Shown: positions 1 to 7,063 of the stretch, one piece after another | Layout: every line of letters begins with the position of its first letter | Position numbering within the stretch: the first letter of the stretch is position 1 | DNA from: a virus | DNA length: 28,417 nt | IMG/VR virus record: IMGVR_UViG_3300047586_000059 | Coordinates: 1-28,417 of that record | Reading direction: 5' to 3' (one strand) | Notes under the pieces: generated by a model | What the model saw: the letters and a program-made list of their open reading frames with translations, nothing else | Database searches by the model: none | What the model was told of the DNA's origin: nothing | Position numbers and translations under genes: made by a program

Positions 1-1481
1 TCATAATCCGGCACGGGATCAGGCTCGGTGTTGTCATGTTTGAATTGATACACTTCTCGCGCTTTAATAAATACGCCGCTTTGCTCATCGCCATGGTAAA
101 ATGTTACTGCCTTCGGTTTCTGTATGAAAATCTTATCGCTCGTACCATCCTTTAGAGGTAGGAATGTTCCGTAAGACGTTGAATGATTCCTTTGCGTTAT
201 TAATCTCAGACGATAACATTTATTCGCAGAGTCATAAAATACTATCGGAGTGAATCCGAAGTTCCGGGCCAAGACGATCAATAAATCCTTCGCTGTTTTG
301 CAATTATAAGGATCCCCTGGAAAATCATCCCAGCATGCATCATTCGTATCGATATTCAAAGACAATACAGTCGGATCAGTGCTCAAAAAAACTTCATCGC
401 TTTCGTTGGTGCGGAAATATCTGAAATCATGATTATCGATAATCGGCAATGCCAGTGCTGCGGTGTCCGTTCCGAGTTGATACATGAACTCTGCAAACAT
501 CCGCATGACATTGAGAATATTATGTCCGGCATTTTGTACTGGTTCTAAATGCCTGCTTGCTTGAATGGCTGTTATGATATCGGCAATGTCGATGTCGTCA
601 AGTTTGTTTAAGAACGATATCGCCGTGAATTTTGCATGCCTTCTCGCCATCGTGGCATCTACGAATGTTTCGGGAAAATCTTTTGTCTCGAGATCAATGG
701 AGCCGATAAATTCTGTGATGGTAGAATTTCGTCTTACTCGAATATCGCACGGCTGCATGAGCAAATCATAAAAGAAATTATCCTTGTCGATGAATTCAAA
801 ATCCATATTTTGGATCGTTTGTTCCGTTGGATTGCTGGGATCTTCGCCTTCTAAGCTCTCATTTCGATTTCCCATGCTGACAAGTAGATTCTGGGTTGGA
901 ACATCCAACTCTGTGAGCGTGCTGTTGAAAAATTCTATCGTGTACACTTCACCCTTAATCGTCACATCGGGGAGCGTGTATTGCGGAACGATGGGATCGA
1001 CTATCGCGGCGAAGTTTGCCTGAATCGTTGCATTGCCGTAATAAATTCTAACCGATAACGACGGATTGGCTACATCTCCGAAGAACTGTACTGTGCCGCC
1101 TGTTACAGTCCAGTTGACAAAATTATATCCAGTAGTTGGAATGGCTTCGATTGGAGTCCATGCACCCTCTTGAATAGTTGCTCTCATCCCGGATTGCGGA
1201 TCTGTTGTACCGTGGCCGTCATTGGTCAGAGTGAGAGAATAAAGTCCAGCGGCGAAGTTTGCTTGAATCGTTGTATCTTCTGTGATCGAAACCCATGTTG
1301 AGCTATGGGAAGCATTATCAAATGTTGCCGATCCCGATATCACCGTCCAATTGACAAAATGATAGCCGGCATTATCCATAGCCTCAATCAGAGTCGGTAC
1401 ACCGGACTCATGTGTAATAGGTACCGATGGATCTGTAGTACCATGTCCATCATTTTGTATGGTGAGAAGGAAGGAAGGCAT
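1..1481 (-). CDS. Tail-tip/baseplate-type protein with two N-terminal InlB-like repeats (3' end cut by window)
   Basis: An open frame starts at ATG 1481-1479 (TAATG overlap with the tape measure stop) and stays open to base 1, giving 493 visible residues. Residues about 5-78 and 82-159 are two copies of one repeat: both carry the motif NDGHGTTDP near the start, GY-x-FVNWTV in the middle and TIQANFA at the end. This pattern is the divergent InlB B-repeat/bacterial repeat family seen in surface adhesins. The remainder, from about residue 165, is not recognised by family but sits directly after the tape measure gene, where distal tail or tail-tip proteins lie in siphophages. I infer a tail-tip or host-contact protein with an adhesin-like N-terminus. 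The C-terminus is outside the window. Confidence 0.8.
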   Translation of the reverse strand, partial: MPSFLLTIQNDGHGTTDPSVPITHESGVPTLIEAMDNAGYHFVNWTVISGSATFDNASHSSTWVSITEDTTIQANFAAGLYSLTLTNDGHGTTDPQSGMRATIQEGAWTPIEAIPTTGYNFVNWTVTGGTVQFFGDVANPSLSVRIYYGNATIQANFAAIVDPIVPQYTLPDVTIKGEVYTIEFFNSTLTELDVPTQNLLVSMGNRNESLEGEDPSNPTEQTIQNMDFEFIDKDNFFYDLLMQPCDIRVRRNSTITEFIGSIDLETKDFPETFVDATMARRHAKFTAISFLNKLDDIDIADIITAIQASRHLEPVQNAGHNILNVMRMFAEFMYQLGTDTAALALPIIDNHDFRYFRTNESDEVFLSTDPTVLSLNIDTNDACWDDFPGDPYNCKTAKDLLIVLARNFGFTPIVFYDSANKCYRLRLITQRNHSTSYGTFLPLKDGTSDKIFIQKPKAVTFYHGDEQSGVFIKAREVYQFKHDNTEPDPVPDY

Positions 1482-3739
1482 TAGATATTAATCTTCAGAT
1501 TTTTCGTTTTACGATTTTCGACGATAAATAATAATTTCCTATCGTCGATCGTTGCGGTAAGTTCCAACTTGGAGAGATTGTCATTGAGCATCGACAATTG
1601 ACGTTCCATCCTCTTCGTGGATATCTGTGCAGATATCTGATTTCGTGACTCCTGAATCGATCTATACCCTGCAACGTTGATTCCATCGCGGGCGATCAGG
1701 TCTAAGGTCTGCGGAATTAAATAATCCTTCGCAGCGGTCATAAAGTCTTGTTCGGGTGCTACATATTCATTATCATCGCCCTCACCGATCATGGCAAGCG
1801 TAGGCTTTGTGATCCGAGTACCTTTGGCGAGTCCTTGGGGTTGCGTGGATGTAATTGCTGCCACGTCTGCAAGACCGGCGGCGATAACTATTGCAGCGAG
1901 AATCTCTCCTATGATCGGCCCAACGGTTAGGGCTTTGGCCGCCGCTTCGTACGTGTTGACAGTCGCTTGGGCTATTGCAAATGCTTTTTGTACTTCCCAT
2001 GCGCTCTTCATCGATGCCCGGTATTTGGCATCCATCTCTTTGTCGAGTGCATCTTTTTTCGCGGCATACTCTACATTGATTGCGTCCTTTGCTTTTTGCG
2101 TTTTCGCATGGTCAAGCTTTTCTTGTTCTTCTGTATTTAAAGCATCTTCACGGGTTTTCTTTTCATTGTTTAAATCGTTGCGGACGGAATTGTCCTTCAC
2201 GTTGACGAGTTCATCGACGGCATGGGATGCAACACGCATGGTTTCACTTTCGGCCTCGGCTAATCTTTTCTCATCCTTATCCTGTTTGCCGAGTTTTGAA
2301 TCGATATCATCAAGTAAAGTTTTTCGTTCCCTCAGAAGTTGGTTTCGCTCTTCTTCGGTAAGATTCAAATTCATTAATTTGTAGTTGATTATATCGACAT
2401 TGTGCTGTTCTTCACCGGCGGAACCTGTATCGCCGTAATATGCGCCTGGCGGTTTCTCTTTTGCAGTTGCGTCCTTCTGATCCTGTGCTTTTTTCTCTGC
2501 GTCTGTTTTCTGGCCGATCAACTTAATATTGCCTTGAAGTGCGTCATTCTGCATTCGCATCTGGAAGAGTTTGTTTTGTTCATAGTCCAGCTCTTCACGC
2601 GTGAGCGGCTTCAAACCCAACTCAATGCGCTCAAGATTTATTTTGTTGAGTTCTTCGAGACGGTGTTCCTTTGCGGTCCCCAATTCAGCAATGGCGAGTT
2701 CGTGCTTCTTCTTTTCGATATCAAGGCCGAGACGATCTATTTCACTCTGACTTTCCGATATGTTTTGTTTCTTTTCAAGCTCAGAGACTTCATCCTTCAA
2801 CAGAGGAATACGTCCCATATTGTTTTCGATCAATGAGAGGTCATGCTTTTTTTTGTCAATGTCCAGTCCGAGTTGATTGATTTCATTCTGATTTTTCGAG
2901 AGGTTCCTTTTTATTTCGAGTTGCGAGATTTCTTCCTTTAACTCTGGAATTAAACCGGTCTCCTGTTTCTCGAAAACGTCCTTATATTGTTTTTGAAGTT
3001 CCAGAATCTTATTTATTTGATCTTCATAATCCTTTACTGTCGTTCCTCCAATATCTTCCCTGCCAAGTTTCCCAAAATCAAAATGTATTCCTCCTTCGCC
3101 AATTTTCATTTTATCGAGTATGGCCTGTTCGGAATTTATTTTTTCTCGTAAATCGGCGAGGATTAATTCTTTCGGTGCAAGTTTCAGATCAACCAATAAT
3201 TGGTGTTGTTTTTCCAGCGAGGCGTTAAGACTATCACCCGCTTTTTGGGATTCTTTAAAATAACTAATCAATCCCGCGCCCACTGTTATGATACCAGCAA
3301 TCGCGATAGCCGTTCCACCGGAAGCGAGTCCAAGTCCTGCGATAGCAAAATCGGCAACTTGAAAAGTTCCAATCCCTCCCATAATAGCAGAATCAAGTTT
3401 TTTCTGTGACTCCGTGGCATTAGCCGTGTCGCCTCGCAATGCCATGTAAGCCATTGAGATTCCCATAATGGCTTGGCGGGATTCTCTAAATAAGAATGCT
3501 TGCTCTCGCTGTGCTGTGCGTTGAGTGTGAATGAACTCGGTGAGCTTGTTAGTTTCTTTGCCGTGACTTACTATTGCATCGGTAGCACCGTCAATATCTG
3601 CTTTAAGCGCGCCAGCGCCATCAAGCTTCATCGCTGCGTTTGCCTGCCCTGCTGTTGCCTTTACAGCGGCGGGGATCTGATCCAGCTTTGCAAGTGCCGG
3701 ACCAATATCCATTCCGAGAGTTATATTCGCTTCAGGCAT
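1481..3739 (-). CDS. Tape measure protein
   Basis: A 752-aa protein following the frameshifted tail chaperone gene, the classic place for a tape measure. Residues about 118-160 form a hydrophobic Gly/Ala-rich stretch; long charged coiled-coil regions fill 170-580; a second hydrophobic segment covers about 603-630. The C-terminal part has the typical tape-measure wording AKGTRITKPTLAMIGEG near residues 638-654. A 47-residue coiled-coil unit is repeated at about 264-310 and 311-354 (motifs IPELKEE and IPLLKDE, both ending with GLDI-[DE]-KKKH). By the usual rule of about 0.15 nm per residue, the tail would be roughly 110 nm long. It acts as the length ruler inside the tail tube and is delivered with DNA. 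Confidence 0.9.
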   Translation of the reverse strand: MPEANITLGMDIGPALAKLDQIPAAVKATAGQANAAMKLDGAGALKADIDGATDAIVSHGKETNKLTEFIHTQRTAQREQAFLFRESRQAIMGISMAYMALRGDTANATESQKKLDSAIMGGIGTFQVADFAIAGLGLASGGTAIAIAGIITVGAGLISYFKESQKAGDSLNASLEKQHQLLVDLKLAPKELILADLREKINSEQAILDKMKIGEGGIHFDFGKLGREDIGGTTVKDYEDQINKILELQKQYKDVFEKQETGLIPELKEEISQLEIKRNLSKNQNEINQLGLDIDKKKHDLSLIENNMGRIPLLKDEVSELEKKQNISESQSEIDRLGLDIEKKKHELAIAELGTAKEHRLEELNKINLERIELGLKPLTREELDYEQNKLFQMRMQNDALQGNIKLIGQKTDAEKKAQDQKDATAKEKPPGAYYGDTGSAGEEQHNVDIINYKLMNLNLTEEERNQLLRERKTLLDDIDSKLGKQDKDEKRLAEAESETMRVASHAVDELVNVKDNSVRNDLNNEKKTREDALNTEEQEKLDHAKTQKAKDAINVEYAAKKDALDKEMDAKYRASMKSAWEVQKAFAIAQATVNTYEAAAKALTVGPIIGEILAAIVIAAGLADVAAITSTQPQGLAKGTRITKPTLAMIGEGDDNEYVAPEQDFMTAAKDYLIPQTLDLIARDGINVAGYRSIQESRNQISAQISTKRMERQLSMLNDNLSKLELTATIDDRKLLFIVENRKTKNLKINI

Positions 3740-4308
3740 TTACTTATTCCGTTCTCGTTCTCTTTCCCGCTCTAATATTCTCATCGATTCTCTCAGTGCT
3801 GATACTCTTCGTTCGTACAAAAAATCATACAAGACTTCAATACTCGTTCTCTTCGCAACAGGCAACGCCGTCAGTTCGCCGCCGGTGAGTGTGTAGAGGA
3901 TTTTGGATTTATCAGAGATTGGTTCGCGTCCTTCAAACTCTGGAGACTCTCCAAAAGCTTCGGCACATTCATCTTCGATAATTCGTTCTGCATTTCCAAG
4001 ATCTCTAAAACGCCTATCATTCCATTTGTGATAGCCACGTAGCCAGCGAAAAAATCCTTGAGCGCTTCGACCTCCACGTCCATATCGATGCGATGGAATT
4101 CTTCCAGTTGCTGTGCTTCAAGTTCCGGCGTCCATTCCTTGCCTTCGGGAATTAAAACATTCGCAAGAACTTTGAGACTGTTTTCCTGATCAAGGTTTGT
4201 TGTATCTTTGCCGCGGAGAATATCTGTGACGCGTTCGTATTGATCGTGGATGAGTTTAGGGATGTAGTACGTTTTCCCGAGCGCTTGGTATTTCTTTGCT
4301 TCTTCCAT
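3740..4308 (-). CDS. Tail assembly chaperone GT fusion made by -1 frameshift
   Basis: Reading frame 0 from ATG 4308 contains the heptamer T-TTT-TTC at 4054-4048 (codons 86-87). The -1 frame after it is open for 102 codons down to a TAA at 3742-3740, directly abutting the tape measure ATG at 3739. This would give a product of about 189 aa. The -1 frame reads as sensible protein (motifs RFRDLGNAERIIEDE, LTGGELTALPVAKRTSIEV, then an Arg/Glu-rich helix), whereas otherwise 3740-3870 would be non-coding. Siphophages and myophages commonly make gpG and gpGT this way just before the tape measure. The GT form would recruit tail tube subunits onto the tape measure. The frameshift is inferred from sequence only. 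Confidence 0.8.
3871..4308 (-). CDS. Tail assembly chaperone, short (G-like) form
   Basis: A 145-aa, mostly helical and acidic protein. Start ATG 4308 follows the Shine-Dalgarno CGGAGG by 7 nt. The frame stops at TGA 3871. It lies between the major tail protein and the tape measure gene, the position of lambda gpG and its analogues. Only the first 87 residues would be shared with the frameshifted GT form. The 58 residues after codon 87 read plausibly in this frame too, so this stretch is dual-coding. I do not see a named domain; assignment rests on position, size and the slippery site. Confidence 0.8.
   Translation of the reverse strand: MEEAKKYQALGKTYYIPKLIHDQYERVTDILRGKDTTNLDQENSLKVLANVLIPEGKEWTPELEAQQLEEFHRIDMDVEVEALKDFFAGYVAITNGMIGVLEILEMQNELSKMNVPKLLESLQSLKDANQSLINPKSSTHSPAAN
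4048..4054 (-). other. Programmed -1 frameshift slippery heptamer T TTT TTC
   Basis: On the minus strand the bases read T-TTT-TTC in the zero frame of the chaperone gene (codons GAT TTT TTC GCT). This matches X-XXY-YYZ with X and Y both T, so both tRNAs can re-pair after slipping one base back. The new frame continues TTT TTT CGC TGG. No strong pseudoknot was identified by eye downstream; the short repeat TGGCTA-CG-TGGCTA lies directly after it. Confidence 0.75.
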
Positions 4309-4350
4309 TTTGAAACCTCCGTGTATTTGATGATTGTGAGTGATTCAACA

Positions 4351-4379
4351 AGGGCATACCTCCTATTAGCGTATGCCCT
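4351..4379 (-). other. Strong hairpin between major tail protein and chaperone genes
   Basis: Nine-base-pair perfect stem AGGGCATAC/GTATGCCCT with an 11-nt loop, in the 137-nt gap after the major tail protein. In the transcribed direction it is followed by TGTTGAATC, not a T-run, so it is a poor intrinsic terminator. A T-run (CTTTTTA) follows only in the opposite direction. The loop and the start of the second arm contain GGAGG. It may protect the 3' end of the abundant tail tube message or reduce read-through to the chaperone gene. Confidence 0.6.
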
Positions 4380-4445
4380 ATTGCTTTTTATCGTGTCCGT
4401 AATCGTTCGAGGCTGTCGAACCGTATCTCAATCCCTTTTACAGGA

Positions 4446-5243
4446 TTAAGCCTCTGTAGCGACATATCCGTCGTTCGGCGAATTTACATGCAAAGTCGTA
4501 TAGGCACGGCTCACCGGTGCGAATGTGTTGGATGCTTTTGTCGGCGTCACGCTTGCATTGAAGCCGTACGCTACATCGATTTCATAAGCGCCAAACTCAT
4601 CTGTCTCTGTGGTTTTGGCTGTTCCATCCATCCAGCTCAACAACACACCTTCCACTGGGTCGCCGGTTTCAGAATCAAGAATAAATCCTGAAATCTTTTC
4701 TGTCGGACTTCCAACGGGAATGTTCAGCAACCGGCATTCATCTTTATCGCCGACAATTTCACGCGAGCCGGAAATGACATACGGCGCTACTTGACCGTTT
4801 CCAACTTTCACATCCTCATCGATGTGCGTCGTGATCGGTCGAAGCACCGTGCATGTCACACCGGCTGGTAAGGGTGTAACACCGAGAAGATCCGCGAGGG
4901 TCTTGTATGCACCGGCTTCATTCTCCGGAACCAACTCCGGAAGGTTCTCGCTATTGACCAGGACAATGCAATTCAATGCATTATCGAGATCCTCGAAAGC
5001 GGTGCTCGGTGCAAGCTTCGAGATGATTTGAATATTCACTTCCAACGTATTGGAAAGCGAATACTCAACATTCGAGCTGCTCATTTCCTTCTGCGTTGCT
5101 TTGCAGGTGTAGCCCGATTCTGCTTTGGCTATTCCAAGAACTTGCAGATCCGATGCAGCGATAGTGGAAATGCCCGAGAACGGAGTGGGCAACGTTGCCT
5201 TACGGCAAATGTAGGCATTCTGGTAATTGAATTGAGGAGGCAT
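4446..5243 (-). CDS. Major tail (tube) protein with C-terminal Ig-like domain
   Basis: A 265-aa protein; start ATG 5243 follows AAAGGAT by 6 nt. Position immediately upstream of the G/GT chaperone genes and tape measure points to the tail tube subunit. Residues 1-180 would be the tube domain; residues about 183-265 form a carboxypeptidase-regulatory/CNA-B-like Ig fold (ISGFILDSETGDPVEGV, then FGAYEIDV, then SVTPTKA). Lambda gpV likewise carries a C-terminal Ig-like domain displayed on the tail surface. The same domain type ends the protein encoded at 6247. The tube assignment is by context; the Ig-like domain is visible in the sequence. Confidence 0.7.
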   Translation of the reverse strand: MPPQFNYQNAYICRKATLPTPFSGISTIAASDLQVLGIAKAESGYTCKATQKEMSSSNVEYSLSNTLEVNIQIISKLAPSTAFEDLDNALNCIVLVNSENLPELVPENEAGAYKTLADLLGVTPLPAGVTCTVLRPITTHIDEDVKVGNGQVAPYVISGSREIVGDKDECRLLNIPVGSPTEKISGFILDSETGDPVEGVLLSWMDGTAKTTETDEFGAYEIDVAYGFNASVTPTKASNTFAPVSRAYTTLHVNSPNDGYVATEA

Positions 5244-5278
5244 GATAAAATCCTTTCTATAAAGTTAATTGTGATTAA

Positions 5279-5674
5279 TTATTCATAAGTGATACAGTCA
5301 AGCATTACTTCACGGGCTTTTTCACTACCGATCAATAACCCGCCGCGGTCAACACCGTTTTCTTTTACTCGAATCTTGAGACCAGCGAAATTCTTCATCA
5401 CATTCGTTGCCAATGTTTCCGCCGCGGCACAAGCGGTATCAAATGGAGTCTCGTGGGCCGAGACAACGCAATGCATGACGATGTTATGTTGCTCAACGCT
5501 GAATTTACCCGTTGAAATATATTCGCCTTGCGTTGGTCCAGCTTCGATTGCAACGATCGGAAGTTTGCCTTGAAGATCCTCTGACTCATCGAGTGTGCAT
5601 GCAATGATTGGATGTGCTTCATCCGGACCAATGAGACGCGCTTTGAGCTTCACTATTTCGGTGTAAAGGTTCAT
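5279..5674 (-). CDS. Tail completion / tail terminator-like protein
   Basis: A 131-aa protein whose ATG 5674 overlaps the stop of the preceding HK97 gp10-like gene by 4 nt (ATGA). It has an N-terminal helix and mixed alpha/beta character (IVAIEAG, VMHCVVSAHETPFDTACAAAETL). In HK97-like gene order the gene between gp10-like protein and major tail protein is a tail terminator or tail-to-head joining protein (lambda gpU type). Function is assigned by order and size only. Confidence 0.6.
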   Translation of the reverse strand: MNLYTEIVKLKARLIGPDEAHPIIACTLDESEDLQGKLPIVAIEAGPTQGEYISTGKFSVEQHNIVMHCVVSAHETPFDTACAAAETLATNVMKNFAGLKIRVKENGVDRGGLLIGSEKAREVMLDCITYE

Positions 5675-6246
5675 GCCATCATTGCCCGATAGTCGCGCTC
5701 GATTTTTGGAAGTGCTTGTCTCAACGCGAAATCAAAAAACTTGAAACCTTTTGTTCCATGTTTCGCAATTGCGAAAGCGATTGCCGTTGCTGCCTGAGTA
5801 TCTTGCCAATACTGATCCATTCGATTCCCGAGACGATTTCCATGCAAGCCTAAACGTGACATATCCTTTCCGCTGATCGTAACTCGTCTTCCAAGTATTG
5901 GACTCTTCACCGAATATCGTCCAGCGATTCCTTTGAGCCGGACCCAGTCTCGTATTTTATAAATCGGCGGCACTCCACCTGGAGCGCGTCCTTCGTGTGC
6001 ATAAAAAGCATAATCCAATGGAGAGAAAACAACGATTTTGATAAATGTTCCGAAGATGCTCGTTTCATAGGTGATGCTTTTTCGCAACTCGCCGCTTGCG
6101 TTCTTTTTGTTTTCATCAAGCACTTTCACCGTTTCCGCTACCAAGAGATTCCCGACACGGTTTGCAAATCGTTCAACGATTATGCGGACTTGTTCCTTGA
6201 CTTCTTTGATTGCTTGTTCAGCCGATGTGAAAGAGGTGTCGGGCAT
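5671..6246 (-). CDS. HK97 gp10-like head-tail/tail completion protein
   Basis: A 191-aa protein starting at ATG 6246 directly after the TAA of the upstream gene. An N-terminal helix (EQAIKEVKEQVRIIVERFA) is followed by a region with LDYAFYAHEGRAPGGVPP at about residues 77-94. A 'Y-a-x-x-x-H-x-G-r' segment like this is a hallmark of HK97 gp10/bacteriophage minor tail completion proteins. It would join the tail to the capsid neck. It forms an ATGA-coupled pair with the next gene. Confidence 0.75.
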   Translation of the reverse strand: MPDTSFTSAEQAIKEVKEQVRIIVERFANRVGNLLVAETVKVLDENKKNASGELRKSITYETSIFGTFIKIVVFSPLDYAFYAHEGRAPGGVPPIYKIRDWVRLKGIAGRYSVKSPILGRRVTISGKDMSRLGLHGNRLGNRMDQYWQDTQAATAIAFAIAKHGTKGFKFFDFALRQALPKIERDYRAMMA

Positions 6247-6939
6247 TTATATCAATTCAATGGATACCGAATAATCTTGATTCACTTGTGAGGTCTTGAT
6301 CGCGGCATAATCGATATGAGTCGCCGTGAACGAGGCGAGAACGATTGAACCCCCCGTTTTTGTTGGCGTTACCGTGCCCGTCCAATTGTAGGGGACGGAG
6401 AGAACATAATCTCCATCTGCATTTGTGACCACCTGTTTCGTCACTCCAGCAACGACGTAGGTCATGAGTACGCCCGATCCGCCTGTGTGGCTGATGGAGT
6501 TTTCTATGTTCCCCGAAATCCAAAGAAGGCCCGGCGCTCCATGCAGTGCCGCCATTTGCGCTTTGCTCAATACCCGTGTGAAGGAACATTTAATTCCTTC
6601 GTACGTTCCATCGCCGTCAAGAACAGGATCAACGGTGAGGGCGACCTGTGTGAATAATAAATCTTGAGCGGGCGAATCATTTCCATCGGCGAAACTTACA
6701 TCAAGCTTTTCATTTGCGATTAGCACCGCGTAGAGATTCGCATAGTCCACATTGGAGTTTCCCATCAAGGTGAATTCAGCTTTGACATTGCTTCCGAGAT
6801 GATAGGCGTTTCCATCTGAAGCTTGTGGAGTCATTACGGCAGCCGGTGTGATCTTGACGCCGGTGTTTGCTTCAGGAGTGTACAGAGTTTCGGCGCCTTG
6901 AAGAAGTGTAATGGCGAATTGTCTGAGTATCTTTGACAT
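6247..6939 (-). CDS. Phage structural protein with C-terminal Ig-like domain (possible longer start at 7044)
   Basis: The preferred start is ATG 6939, preceded by AAAAGGATACTCCC, the same leader as the gene at 13135; this gives 230 aa. The frame stays open upstream to ATG 7044, which has its own AAGGAT 13 nt before it and would add 35 residues containing a single transmembrane segment (LLGILILACCAGILGY). The body is beta-rich. The last 90 residues form an Ig-like domain with GDYVLSVPYNW and TVTPTK, matching the C-terminal domain of the major tail protein. It lies between the tailspike and the tail completion genes. Role unknown: a tail or head decoration protein is plausible. Confidence 0.7.
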   Translation of the reverse strand: MSKILRQFAITLLQGAETLYTPEANTGVKITPAAVMTPQASDGNAYHLGSNVKAEFTLMGNSNVDYANLYAVLIANEKLDVSFADGNDSPAQDLLFTQVALTVDPVLDGDGTYEGIKCSFTRVLSKAQMAALHGAPGLLWISGNIENSISHTGGSGVLMTYVVAGVTKQVVTNADGDYVLSVPYNWTGTVTPTKTGGSIVLASFTATHIDYAAIKTSQVNQDYSVSIELI

Positions 6940-7063
6940 GGGAGTATCCTTTTCTTTTAATTTCTTATACTTACTTTCAGCTATTCTATAACCTAAGATT
7001 CCCGCGCAACAGGCGAGAATCAGTATTCCGAGTAATTGTATCATTGCTTTGAGTTTTATCCTT

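Noticed and set aside
1791-2384. 197-aa plus-strand open frame
   Set aside because: It lies antisense inside the tape measure gene, has no Shine-Dalgarno, and its composition is a complement of the coiled-coil codons.
4240-4449. Plus-strand 69-aa frame with hydrophobic stretch
   Set aside because: Antisense to the chaperone gene and crosses the hairpin; no ribosome binding site.
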